Source: Chitinophaga sedimenti
GTDB lineage: Bacteria; Bacteroidota; Bacteroidia; Chitinophagales; Chitinophagaceae
Direction: 5' to 3'
Assembly: GCF_023156195.1 (NCBI RefSeq)
Contig: NZ_JAKUKA010000001.1
Location: forward strand, 4,588,001-4,652,000
DNA length: 64,000 nucleotides
Notes under the pieces: generated by a model
The model's input: only the letters and a program-made list of their open reading frames with translations
Told to the model about the DNA's origin: nothing
The model's database searches: none
Part shown: positions 1-9,122 of the stretch, in pieces
How the letters are laid out: each line of letters begins with the position of its first letter
Numbering within the stretch: position 1 is the stretch's first letter
Position numbers and translations under genes: made by a program

Positions 1-1588
1 GCCTTTTCGTAATTGTCCAGCGCCTGCTGCGGGTTTTCCTTATACTGCTTCCACATCGCGATGGCACCCAGTTGTGCAATACCGTACTCAATGTAGTAGA
101 AAGGCACTTCGAACAGGTGCAGCTGTTTTTGCCAGCTGATGGCACGATGTTGCTCAAAGCCTGTCCAGTCAACGGTATTACCAGAAAACTCATTTAATAT
201 CTCTACCCACTTTGCCGTACGTTCCTCCACGGTGTGCTGCGGATGTTCGTATACCCAGTGCTGGAATTTATCGATGGTGGCGATCCAGGGGAAGATGGTG
301 ATAGAACGCTTCAGCTGCTGCTGTTTTGCACGCAGCAATTCTTCGGGATTACTGAAGAAAATATGCCAGTGATCCATGCTGATCAGCTCCATGCTCATGC
401 TGGCCACTTCAGCAATTTCCATCGGGTACTCTTTGAATGCGCTCAACTCCGGTGGTGGCTCAGGAACGAGTGGATGGCGTGTCCGCCTTCGTGCACCATG
501 GTGATGAGATCCTTCATTTGTCCGGCGGCGTTCATAAAAATGAAAGGCACACCGGTTTCGGCGAGCGGACAATTATAACCACCGGGCGCCTTACCCTTGC
601 GGCTTTCCAGGTCTACCCGGCCCATTTGTTTCATTACTCTTAAACAATCGCCAAAGAACGGACGCAGTTCATCGAAGCAGGTAATAGCGCCATCGATCAG
701 TTCTTCACCGGTTTTGAACGGCTCCAGTGGTTTTACACCTTCCGGCTCGGCCTCTGTGTCCCAGGGACGAAGCGGATCCACGCCCAGTCTTTCCTTCTGC
801 TTTTCCAACACCTGCGTAACAATGGGCAGGATATGTTCTTTGATCGCGGTATGAAAGCGGAAGCAATCTTCCTTGGTGTATTCGAAGCGGCCAAGCTCTT
901 CAAACTTGTAATCGCGGTAGTTTGCAAAGCCCGCATTCTTCGCTACCTGGTCGCGCTTTTGCACGAGGGCGGTGTACAGTTCGTCGAGTGTATCGCGGTC
1001 CTGCATACGGCGTTCGGCGGTTTTACGAAATACCTCTTCGCGCTTCGGACGGTCGTTGCTCTCCGGGAACTTGGCGGCCTGTTGCAGGGTGTATTCCTTA
1101 CCATCCAGTTCGATGGTCATTTTGCCATTGATCACGCCGTACTGTTGCGCCATTACGCTCAATTCAGCCTGCAGCGGAATATTTTTCTCGTTAAATAACT
1201 TGATCTGCTTGTTCACGTTACGCAGGTAGGTGAAATACAGTTGCTGATCCAGCTCCTTCGTGTATTCGCAGGCTACCAGCTTACGGTTCAGCGCATCTGC
1301 GTAGGGCTGCAGCTTAGGCTGAATTTCCATGCAGAAATAAGTGAATGCTTCCTCCAGCGTTTTGTCGGTGGTATCGCAGGTCATTTTGATCTGGCGCCAG
1401 CAGGCATCTTCGCTGATTACCGCCTCCAGCTCGCTCATATCGCGCAGCCATTGCGCCAGTGCTTTTGCGCTGGTGAGCGGGCGCCCGTTCAATTCTTCAA
1501 AATAAGGTTGTAACACCTCCCAGCTGGTCACTTCAAAATCTTCCGGTAAAAAGTGCCTGGGCAGCTTTTGTATGTTTGCGTTAGCCAT
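1..1588 (-). CDS. M3 family oligoendopeptidase (PepF-like), 3' end outside window, frameshifted
   Basis: Zinc metallopeptidase that would cleave short peptides in the cytoplasm. The protein starts MANANIQKLP at 1588, has no signal peptide, and reaches the zinc site HEGGH at about residues 366-370. The frame then breaks near 452-456, at HSFLSHH, and a stop follows. In the next frame the protein continues at once with ELSAFKEYP and EVASMSMEL, the latter carrying the third zinc ligand (Glu) of the M3 family, and stays open to base 1. One missing base explains the break. M3 peptidases run about 560-600 residues; roughly 530 are visible, so about 40 lie to the left. A hairpin at 1616-1654 separates it from the DUF5606 gene upstream. 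Family is certain from the zinc site; substrate is not. Confidence 0.9.
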
Positions 1589-1615
1589 GTACTAATCCAG
1601 TTTACGGGGTAAAGA

Positions 1616-1654
1616 AAGTTCCGGTTTCCCTTTTGCAAGGAAAGCCCGGAACTT
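1616..1654 (-). terminator. Rho-independent terminator after the DUF5606 gene
   Basis: Arms AAGTTCCGG and CCGGAACTT pair perfectly (1616-1624 with 1646-1654), extended by a TTTCC/GGAAA inner stem after a bulge. On the minus strand the hairpin is followed by TCTTT. It lies between the DUF5606 stop (1682) and the peptidase start (1588). Confidence 0.6.
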
Positions 1655-1681
1655 CAAATATGACTTAAAAAACGGAGAAAA

Positions 1682-2329
1682 CTACTCTTCCGCCTTTTTC
1701 TTGGTCGCTTTTTTAGCTTTAGGCGCTTCTTCGCCCGCGGCACCTTCGGCTGCCGCCTTTTTGGAGCGCGCTTTTTTAGGCTTTTCTTCAGCAGCTACTT
1801 CACCTTCTTCCCCTTCTGCAGGTTCAGCGGCTTTTTTAGCTTTTGCTTTAGCCTTGGGCTTAGCTTCCTCTACTACCTCAGCTGCTGCGGATTCTTCCAC
1901 GGCAACAGCCTCGCCTTCTTCACCACCTTCTGCCAGGATCTCTTCGAACTTCAGCAGTCCGTTCTGTTTGAGGATACCATACCATTTCAGCATTTTCTTC
2001 ATATCGCTCACATACACACGCTCCTCGTCAAATTCGGGGAATATGCTTTTGAAATAAGCCTTAATGGTATTATTGTCAGACTTGGGATCGATGGGCGCAG
2101 ACTGCGACTCGTTATCCTGCATGGCTTTAAATACCATCGCCAGGTTAACGTTGTCGCCTGTAGTAAATACCTCGATGCTTTCCAAGGGGGTAAAGTTGTG
2201 TACGCGGGAAGACACAAAGCGGGTGCTTTGGTCCTCGAGCGACCTTACAATAGCGCCGTCCTGTTTACTGGCTACCAGCTGGAATAAACCACCTAAACCG
2301 GTCACTGCGACAATTTCTCTGTACTGCAT
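1682..2329 (-). CDS. DUF5606 family protein with Ala/Lys/Glu-rich tail
   Basis: A conserved Bacteroidota protein of unknown function, 215 residues, no signal peptide. Residues 1-140 match what I know of DUF5606: start MQYREIVAVTGLGGLFQL, then SSRVHNFTPLESIEVFTTGD, and a helical segment ending near GILKQNGLLKFEEI. Residues from about 148 to the end are low complexity: alternating acidic and Ala/Lys blocks such as KAKAKAKKAA and KKATKKKAEE, resembling histone-H1-like tails. The tail suggests nucleic-acid or polyanion contact, but that is inference. The gene is intact and reads away from its own putative -7 element at 2350-2357. Domain call is fairly firm; role unknown. Confidence 0.85.
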   Translation of the reverse strand: MQYREIVAVTGLGGLFQLVASKQDGAIVRSLEDQSTRFVSSRVHNFTPLESIEVFTTGDNVNLAMVFKAMQDNESQSAPIDPKSDNNTIKAYFKSIFPEFDEERVYVSDMKKMLKWYGILKQNGLLKFEEILAEGGEEGEAVAVEESAAAEVVEEAKPKAKAKAKKAAEPAEGEEGEVAAEEKPKKARSKKAAAEGAAGEEAPKAKKATKKKAEE

Positions 2330-2349
2330 GTTCTATTTTTTAAGAAGGG

Positions 2350-2357
2350 CAAATATA
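2350..2357 (-). promoter_or_regulatory. Candidate Bacteroidota -7 element for the DUF5606 gene
   Basis: Minus strand reads TATATTTG, matching the Bacteroidota -7 consensus TAnnTTTG, about 20 bases before the start codon. No clear TTG -33 element is visible at the usual spacing. Confidence 0.35.
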
Positions 2358-2556
2358 AAAAATTAGAAATAGATTGACGTGTTGGTAAATTTAATTCTGT
2401 CCCCAATGGGGATAAAATCGATGAAATTGCTGTCCAGTGGCGGGTTTAGGTAGATGAAGACGGTTGTGATGGCGGGGCGATTCTTGACCGCCCCTGCGGT
2501 TCGCCGGCCTGTTAGCGCTTCGGCGCCTGATAATTGCCATCGGTGGCCGAGCCCGA

Positions 2557-5007
2557 TTACCGGCCTGTCCCGGCCAGCGCAACCGGCAATTTCCAGCGCT
2601 CCACCTTACCATCTGCCCCAAAAGTTTCCACATAAACGACATACATTCCGGGGCGTAAGGCTGTTTTCCCATCGGATAGCCCATCCCAAACCAGGCTGCC
2701 CGTATTACCCAGCAGCTCATTCCTGCACAGGGCGCGCACTGCCCGCCCGCCGGCATCGAATACCGTAACGTTCGCCACTTTACCGGGGAGGTAAAGTTAT
2801 AACGCACAAACGCCAGATCATCGCGGCCGTCGTTATCAGGCGAAAAACGCGCGGTACTACAGAGAGTTGGCTCCCGGCATTTACCTGCGGCAGTTGCTGA
2901 GAATTGGCGTATCCCGGTGTGGCGCCGCCTGCCGCGGAATGCCAGTATGTACTATCCAGCCGCTCGAGGGAAATTCCTTTGCGGTTGCTGATCAGCGGGA
3001 AGTGCATTTTTTCGGAGTAGGCAAATTCGTTCAATACATTACCCCGGGCATCGAGGACCAGAACGGAGCCGGCATCGTTGGGAAAGGACGGCATGGATAA
3101 CACTTGCAGGAGGTTTTCCTGTGCCTTGCAGGCGTAATACCGGCAAAGTGCATCACGCTGCGTGGTGACCGCGAGGTAACCACCCGGAAGCAACTGCCTG
3201 CCAAGCGCGTGGATCCGGGTGATGTTATCAATGTTGCCACCGGCTCGCCGGTTGGCCAGGTAAAGTTGCGAGCAGTCGATGACCTTATTGCTGCGGTTAT
3301 ACAGTTCTACAAAATCTTCCGCACCGGCGGGCGGATTAAAGAGGACTTCATTAATAACGACGTCGTTGGGCGCGGGCGGTTCCGGCAGGCCAAATAACAT
3401 GGCTGCCTTATCCGGTGCTGTATTGGCGCAGGTTTGGGCGGCAACGACGTTTAATGCATACAGTTGCCGCGTGCGCATGGCGGTTGGCAATACCACACGG
3501 GCAGATTGAAACAATGGCGGCTCGGGGGTGGCGCGGACAGGCAGTCCGTCTACGAGCACCTCCACCGAATCAACACTTATATTAAAGAATGCCTGCACCT
3601 GCATGCTGTCGGTGACGGCGAGCATCACGAGCGAGGGAGTTGCCGCGGCGATAGTTCCGGCAACCGAGTTAGGGGCGCCGGGTGTGCCACCCGCCGCAGC
3701 GATGGATGCTTTAAATGTTGCGGCACAGGCTGCGTTCACGTCGATCATCTCCAGGCTCCAGCCACCGTTTTCTTTGAAGGTGCTGCCGTACCAGGATTTA
3801 TCGTACGCCACAGCGTGCATCACCGCGCCGTCGTTGTCATATAATACCAGTTGATCCTGCTCATTCGCCAGTGACGGCAAACCGGTGGAAGATGATAGCA
3901 CGAAGTAGGCCTTCGGCTGCAAAGTGTGCACGGGCAACGTGACCGCACCGGCGGACGCCTGCAACTTCCAACCTTTCAATTGAACCGGGAACGCACTGCG
4001 ATTATACAGCTCAACATATTCAACAGGTGGCAGCCCTACCGGAGGTGTTGGATCCGGGAAAATTTCGTGGATCAGCACATCACGCCGTTGAGCGCGATAA
4101 TACAACAGCGAGGTATCGCGGGCGGGCATGTAATTCCCTGATTCATCTTTGATATCCCGCAAGGAAAAATTAAATGGAAGTCCTGACGGAAATGGCGATA
4201 CATAAGATAACGTGTACCCTCCCGGCGCATCCGGATCTGCTATAATTTGCGACGGTTGTGGGGAAAAATTTTCAACCCGAGGCGTATCAACACTTTCGGA
4301 AAATAATACGAAAATATGTTGTGCATCCCTAACCTCCAGCCGCGTAAGGTCGGGCGCGGTAATATCGCGCTGAAACCCGGTACAGACGATATCATCGAAG
4401 AAATGCCGGCCCCAGAATGTACTGGTGGATTGGCGGACGAGCATTCCGAAATAACCCGCCGGTATCTTAGTACTATCGACTACCTTTCCTTCGCGTGCAA
4501 ATGTGCCGCCGGGCGATTTTGTGAACAGCTGCCATTCGTTTTCCGCTGTACGCACCACTTTCACCATCAGTGTAGTTGATGCCCCCGCGGTGAGCCCGTC
4601 TTTTCCGTCGATTAATTTTGTGACGACGCCACCGGGTTGCTTCTTGTAAAGACTGACTTCGTCCTGCGTATTGCCGATGCGGACGAAGAAGCCAGATGCG
4701 GCAGGCAGCGAATCTGCATCAGCCTGTAAAAAAACATCGGCATAGTTGGTGGACGAAGTATTAAAGTCCAACTTAATCCACCATTCCCATTGTGCGGCTA
4801 CTGGGGCCACAGCGGGACGGGAAAAATAAAATGTGCCATTGGCGCGGCTGCTGGCAGATTGCAGTACGCCGTTGCTGATCATCCATGCACTGTCGGTACC
4901 TTTCCAGGAAGACAGCTCTCGGATATCAGATACATTAAAATTTTCGCTAAACTGGCCGGTAGCCAGCAGGGGGCGCATAGGAGCGCACAAACAATACGGG
5001 TTAACAT
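2557..5007 (-). CDS. Secreted lamin-tail-domain (LTD) protein with FlgD-like C-terminus, three frameshifts
   Basis: Large exported protein, about 815 residues once repaired. ATG at 5007 starts a signal peptide (MLTRIVCALLCAPLLA) that joins the main frame if one C is restored in the C5 run at 4969-4973. The next 300 residues resemble a laminin-G/concanavalin-like fold (FFDDIVCTGF). Two LTD domains follow: one from about residue 305 (IHEIFPDP, EYVELYNRS), one from about 545 (INEVLFNPP, EDFVELYNRS). The C-terminus breaks near 2845 (T5 run) and again near 2785; restoring a base at each gives VFSPDNDGRDDLAFVRYNF then VANVTVFDAGGR and LRPGMYVVYVE, the pattern of a FlgD Ig-like C-terminal domain. 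LTD domains are common in secreted Bacteroidota proteins, some with nucleases; no nuclease motif is seen here. Function unknown. Confidence 0.8.
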
Positions 5008-5088
5008 AACTGGTTGGTTTTAAATAAAGTTATCAAAAAAAGGAAGTACTCACTTAAAAATCTTCTTAAAAATGAGGCGTTGAAGTAT

Positions 5089-5096
5089 TAATTTTG
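5089..5096 (+). promoter_or_regulatory. Candidate -7 element for asd
   Basis: TAATTTTG fits the Bacteroidota TAnnTTTG consensus and lies 30 bases before the asd start. No good TTG -33 partner is present, so this is tentative. Confidence 0.35.
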
Positions 5097-5126
5097 AACT
5101 CCTTATCAAAAAAACAATAAAAAACA

Positions 5127-6119
5127 ATGAAAGTAGCCGTAGTAGGGGCAACCGGTCTGGTAGGCTCCAAAATGTTGCAAGTACTGGAGGAAAGAAATTT
5201 CCCTGTAACAGAACTGATTCCTGTAGCGTCTGAAAAGTCTGTAGGCAAGGAAGTAACATTTAAGGGCAAGCCCTATAAGGTGGTGACTGCCGATACAGCT
5301 ATTTCCATGAAGCCGGCCGTAGCATTGTTTTCTGCGGGCGGAAGCACTTCCCTGGAGTGGGCGCCAAAATTTGCAGCAGCAGGTATCACTGTAATCGATA
5401 ACTCCTCTGCATGGCGCATGGACCCGGATAAAAAACTGGTAGTACCGGAAATTAACGGCGATGCCCTGACTCCCGAAGATAAAATCATTGCGAATCCTAA
5501 CTGCTCTACTATCCAGATGGTGCTGGTACTGGAGCCGCTGCATAAACTGTACAACATCAATCGAGTAGTTGTATCTACCTACCAATCTGTTACAGGTACA
5601 GGTGTTAAAGCAGTAGAACAATTGATGAACGAACGTAATGGTGTGGAAGGTCCCAAAGCGTACGCACACACTATTGACCTGAACGTCATTCCGCAGATCG
5701 ACGTGTTCCTCGACAATGGGTACACAAAAGAGGAAATGAAGATGGTGAAAGAGACTAAGAAGATCATGCGCAATGATAATATCAAAGTTACTGCAACAAC
5801 AGTGCGCATCCCGGTAATGGGTGGCCACAGTGAATCGGTAAACATTGAATTTGATAAAGAGTTTGAGCTGGCCGATGTACGCAAAAGCCTGGAAGCCGCT
5901 CCAGGACTGATTGTAGTGGACGAACCCACTGCCGGCAAATACCCCATGCCGAAAGATGCGCATGAGAGAGATGAAGTATTTGTAGGACGTATTCGTCGCG
6001 ATGAAACGCAGGATAAAACATTAAACCTCTGGATAGTAGCCGACAACCTTCGTAAGGGTGCTGCCACTAATGCGGTGCAGATCGCAGAGTATCTGACTGC
6101 TAAACAGTGGATAAGCTAG
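5127..6119 (+). CDS. asd: Aspartate-semialdehyde dehydrogenase
   Basis: Cytoplasmic enzyme reducing beta-aspartyl phosphate to aspartate semialdehyde with NADPH, the branch-point step to lysine/diaminopimelate, threonine and methionine. 330 residues, the family length, and intact. It has the NADP-binding start VAVVGATGLVGSKM (residues 3-16), the catalytic cysteine in ANPNCSTIQM (Cys126) and the catalytic histidine in MGGHSESVNI (His234). ATG at 5127 is the only sensible start. Single-gene unit: divergent from the LTD gene and closed by a strong terminator at 6148-6183. Confidence 0.97.
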   Translation: MKVAVVGATGLVGSKMLQVLEERNFPVTELIPVASEKSVGKEVTFKGKPYKVVTADTAISMKPAVALFSAGGSTSLEWAPKFAAAGITVIDNSSAWRMDPDKKLVVPEINGDALTPEDKIIANPNCSTIQMVLVLEPLHKLYNINRVVVSTYQSVTGTGVKAVEQLMNERNGVEGPKAYAHTIDLNVIPQIDVFLDNGYTKEEMKMVKETKKIMRNDNIKVTATTVRIPVMGGHSESVNIEFDKEFELADVRKSLEAAPGLIVVDEPTAGKYPMPKDAHERDEVFVGRIRRDETQDKTLNLWIVADNLRKGAATNAVQIAEYLTAKQWIS

Positions 6120-6147
6120 CGTAAATATCCACATGTGAATAACTTCA

Positions 6148-6183
6148 AATCCCATAGTGTTATTACTATGGGATTATTTTTTT
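6148..6183 (+). terminator. Intrinsic terminator of asd
   Basis: Perfect 11-bp stem AATCCCATAGT / ACTATGGGATT (6148-6158 and 6165-6175) with a 6-base loop, followed by ATTTTTTT. Confidence 0.85.
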
Positions 6184-6470
6184 AAAGAAGTATTGCATTT
6201 TCCAAATGTTTAATGTAAATTCACTGTCTCATCAGTAGTTACTGAAAAGGTTACACGAAAAACCGCTGCTACGAGAGTGCCTATGCGTCGCCTATTTTGA
6301 AGTGAATAAATGAAAGAGCGTGTAACAATCTGTATGTCCGTTAAAAATTACACAGAAGTAGTATAGAATTGTGCCAGATTAAATTGAATTTTGAAATGAA
6401 ATCCTATGCAATCTGTTTCAAAAGAGTTTTTAGAGCTTACTTATCAATTACTAAACTAAATACCCTTCCT

Positions 6471-6722
6471 ATGAAAACCAACAGCAATCGTGAGCTGCTT
6501 CTAATGCACAAGTTCACCGAAGAGTGGAGTTCAAATTTTTCGTCGCAGGTTTCGCGCATCATGAGCATCGTAGACCAAAAGGATACGTTGGACGGCATCA
6601 TTCCTATCGTTGAAGTTGCCAACGTATACAATCAGCGTTTCGCTCAAACCCGCACAGATAAAGAAAACTTATTAAAGAACCGTAAAGCGCGTCCATTTGA
6701 ATTCTTGATACACAAAAATTAA
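6471..6722 (+). CDS. Small hypothetical protein (83 aa)
   Basis: Not recognised. From ATG at 6471 the product is an 83-residue soluble, mixed-charge protein with no signal or membrane segment. The middle (SSQVSRIMSIVDQKD, IPIVEVANVYNQRFAQ) looks amphipathic-helical and the end is basic (NLLKNRKARPFEFLIHKN). The same frame is open from 6369, but the upstream residues look untranslated (low complexity, no ribosome site), so 6471 is preferred. A 9-bp hairpin follows at 6757-6787. It stands alone between asd and a convergent DUF2461 gene. Coding potential rests on codon pattern and a clean ORF only. Confidence 0.55.
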   Translation: MKTNSNRELLLMHKFTEEWSSNFSSQVSRIMSIVDQKDTLDGIIPIVEVANVYNQRFAQTRTDKENLLKNRKARPFEFLIHKN

Positions 6723-6756
6723 TTGCATTTCGTTCTTGTTGTTAGGTGATACTAAA

Positions 6757-6787
6757 CGTCCATGAGCTATTCAGTGGTTCATGGACG
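6757..6787 (+). terminator. Hairpin after the 83-aa gene
   Basis: Perfect 9-bp inverted repeat CGTCCATGA / TCATGGACG with a 13-base loop, 35 bases past the stop codon. No T-run follows, so it may be an RNA-stabilising hairpin, not a true terminator. Confidence 0.4.
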
Positions 6788-6922
6788 GACAACAACTTAG
6801 TAACGCAAATGCATATACGAATTAACACAGAATAGCCCCGGCACGAACTTTCCCTATTTATCGTTATCGCACCAGGGCTTATCTTATTCCATTTAATTTA
6901 ATTTATTTCCTACTGTTAACGC

Positions 6923-7582
6923 CTAATCAAATGCCCTGTTAAGGAATTTGATAAATGGCTGCATGACTGCGAACGTTTTCAGGATTTCCCTGGTAAGCGC
7001 GGGTTGGGTGCATGCTTCATCCGTGAAGTTGCGGCCTACGGTCAGGCTTTTCAGCTTCAGGTATGCCAGGGCCGGATTATCCACCGAATATCCCTGGGGC
7101 ACGGTTTTCAGCGCGTCGCCCTCCACCTTACCGAAGGTGCGGATAAAATCTTTCTGGGAAATAATCTCACGGAACTCCGAAAAATTGTAATCAATTTCCT
7201 GTCTTACCTTTTTGAGTATCGGCGCTTCGGGCATCCAGATGCCGCCACCTGCAAAGCTTTTACCGCCCGGCTCAAAATGAAAGTAATACCCCGCATAAGG
7301 CGACTTCTTCCCGCCTTTTACAAACGCCGCTCCCATATTGGTCTTGTAGGGCAATTTGTCTTTGGAAAACCTTACATCTTTATAAATCCTGAACGTACAA
7401 TCTTTGACCTGTAATCCCTGTACTTCTTCGTCCTGCCTGGAAATGCCGTCTATAATCTGCTGCACCAAACTTTCGTAGTCCGCTTTAGCTTCACGGTATT
7501 GCGCTTTGTGCTCGTCGAACCAGGGCTTGTTGTTGTTTTTCTGAAGCTCCTTCAGGAACTTCAGAGAAGATGGGCTCAACAT
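6923..7582 (-). CDS. DUF2461 domain-containing protein
   Basis: 219-residue cytoplasmic protein of the DUF2461/TIGR02453 family, whose biochemical role is not known. Typical features: start MLSPSSLKFLKELQKNNNKP followed by WFDEHKAQYREAK, the central RIYKDVRFSKDKLPYKTN, then GGGIWMPE and the late YSVDNPALAYLKLKS. The frame is open further upstream to 7738, but that stretch runs through the porin terminator (7714-7741), and family members begin at the SxxxLxFLxxLxxNN motif, so ATG at 7582 is chosen. Intact gene. Confident family call, no function. Confidence 0.9.
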   Translation of the reverse strand: MLSPSSLKFLKELQKNNNKPWFDEHKAQYREAKADYESLVQQIIDGISRQDEEVQGLQVKDCTFRIYKDVRFSKDKLPYKTNMGAAFVKGGKKSPYAGYYFHFEPGGKSFAGGGIWMPEAPILKKVRQEIDYNFSEFREIISQKDFIRTFGKVEGDALKTVPQGYSVDNPALAYLKLKSLTVGRNFTDEACTQPALTREILKTFAVMQPFIKFLNRAFD

Positions 7583-7713
7583 AATGTGTATCAGTTTACG
7601 CTTAATTGCTGACAAAATATACAAAATAAAGAAAAGAAGCGCCATTATTATGACGCTCCTTACAAGCAGGTAATAAATTTCAGTTGAGCCCTCAGCAGTA
7701 ACACTGCGTGGCG

Positions 7714-7741
7714 AAAGTGTGCGATAAACATCGCACACTTT
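7714..7741 (-). terminator. Hairpin terminator after the porin gene
   Basis: Perfect 11-bp stem AAAGTGTGCGA / TCGCACACTTT with a 6-base loop, 48 bases past the porin stop. Only TTT follows on the minus strand, so termination strength is uncertain. Confidence 0.6.
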
Positions 7742-7788
7742 TAAGCGTAACGCGGTTTTTGATAAACCTTTCTTATATGAGCCAAGTC

Positions 7789-8838
7789 TTAGAATTTGTA
7801 GATGGCCGCCAGCAGGAAGTTGGCAGAAGCTTTCTTCGCCACGTCGCCTTTGGAGAACAGGTCTTCAGAGGCCTGATCCAGCCGGAATTCCGGCACGAGC
7901 GTAAAGCCACCCACTTTGTAGTTGCCTGACAGCGTGAACGCCACCACACTACCACCTTCGGTAAACTTCGCCGGATCGGTGAAAATCTTCAATCCGTCTT
8001 TATCGGAGAAGTATTCACTGCGCAATGTTAAACCAAAGCTCTCGGTCGGGTCGTAGTTGAGGTACAGTGCAGAACCCCACCAGTCGTGCGTATCGCCGTT
8101 TTTGTAGTGGCTTACGGTACCATTGTAGCCAATACCGAACTTAGAAGATGCCTGGTAAGTGATCACCGCATCTACCTGGTCATTACGCACCTGGAAGGTA
8201 TCGCGGCCGCCGATATAGTTCAGGTAAAACTTAAACGGTGCGCTGGATGGAGAAAAACCCCATTGTGCGCCCACGTATTTGTGATTGGTGAACGAGGCGG
8301 ATTTGAGGTCGGTGGGGTTAAATACACCTACCATTAAACTGTGCGCGCCGAACGACATGTCGGCTTTAACACCGGTATGGAAGAACGGACCGTAAGAGAA
8401 CATGTAAGACATGCTGTAGTTACGGTTCAGGTAAGCATCCACGAGCTCGTAACCCACGTGCGTGCCATAAGCACCCAGCGTAAACTTAAGCCAGGAAGCA
8501 GGAGAATAATATACGTTCAGTTGTTTGATGGCGAAACGGGTATTGTCGTCATTATAAGAAAATTCTTCTGCACGTTTGCCGAAACCGAGATCGGCTACGA
8601 AACCTACATTCTTAAAGGAATGCTCCAATTTCAACGAGGCCATCCCGAGCTCAAAAGAGTTGTGGGAATTAGTGAAGCTTGTCTTATTGTCCGACACATT
8701 CTCATTAAAATTGAACTTGTAGTACACATCCGCTGATGCTGAAATCTTTAATCCTTCTGGTAAAAGACGGGTCGAATCCTGCGCCTGGGCATAGAATGCC
8801 CATGAAGCAGCCAGTAAAGTCAATACAACTTTCTTCAT
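7789..8838 (-). CDS. Outer-membrane beta-barrel (porin-like) protein
   Basis: 349-residue exported protein: signal peptide MKKVVLTLLAASWAFYAQAQ, then alternating aromatic/polar beta strands and a C-terminal phenylalanine (AAIYKF) typical of outer-membrane barrels. Segments such as ISASADVYYKFNFNEN, TNSHNSFELGMASLK and LNVYYSPASWLKFTLGAYGT fit the Bacteroidota porin group often annotated as OmpL-like or BBP2 barrels. Intact. It lies downstream of the ammonium transporter on the same strand, 284 bases away and behind a terminator hairpin, so it may share regulation or form the outer-membrane part of a nitrogen-uptake pair; that link is inferred from position only. Substrate unknown. Confidence 0.8.
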   Translation of the reverse strand: MKKVVLTLLAASWAFYAQAQDSTRLLPEGLKISASADVYYKFNFNENVSDNKTSFTNSHNSFELGMASLKLEHSFKNVGFVADLGFGKRAEEFSYNDDNTRFAIKQLNVYYSPASWLKFTLGAYGTHVGYELVDAYLNRNYSMSYMFSYGPFFHTGVKADMSFGAHSLMVGVFNPTDLKSASFTNHKYVGAQWGFSPSSAPFKFYLNYIGGRDTFQVRNDQVDAVITYQASSKFGIGYNGTVSHYKNGDTHDWWGSALYLNYDPTESFGLTLRSEYFSDKDGLKIFTDPAKFTEGGSVVAFTLSGNYKVGGFTLVPEFRLDQASEDLFSKGDVAKKASANFLLAAIYKF

Positions 8839-9030
8839 GCTTTGAATTTTAGGTTGATAAATGGAGGGTAGCTGCTATTTGCTATGCTATAGAAAATGCT
8901 GTTGAGATGGTGTTTGAGGTTTTATTACATCCATTACTACTTTCATAAACGTTTAACTGATGATCAATTTACCAGGCTATTGTTTCTTTTTTCCTTGATG
9001 TTGTCAACAAACGGATTTCCGTTTAAAAAT

Positions 9031-9075
9031 CACCGCGGAGCGGGCAATAGAAGCCCTACCAACCGCGCCGCGGTG
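9031..9075 (-). terminator. GC-rich hairpin terminator after amt
   Basis: Perfect arms CACCGCGG / CCGCGGTG (9031-9038 and 9068-9075), with an inner GGGC/GCCC stem (9042-9045 and 9053-9056). On the minus strand it is followed by ATTTTTAAA. A second palindrome, AAACGGATTTCCGTTT at 9009-9024, lies just beyond. Together they sit between amt and the porin gene. Confidence 0.6.
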
Positions 9076-9122
9076 ACGAAACAGGAGATATACCTTTTAT
9101 GTATCTGGATTTGAAAGGCGTA

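Noticed and set aside
5106..5963. 285-residue minus-strand open frame opposite asd
   Set aside because: Lies fully within asd on the other strand; Phe/His/Cys-rich shadow composition.
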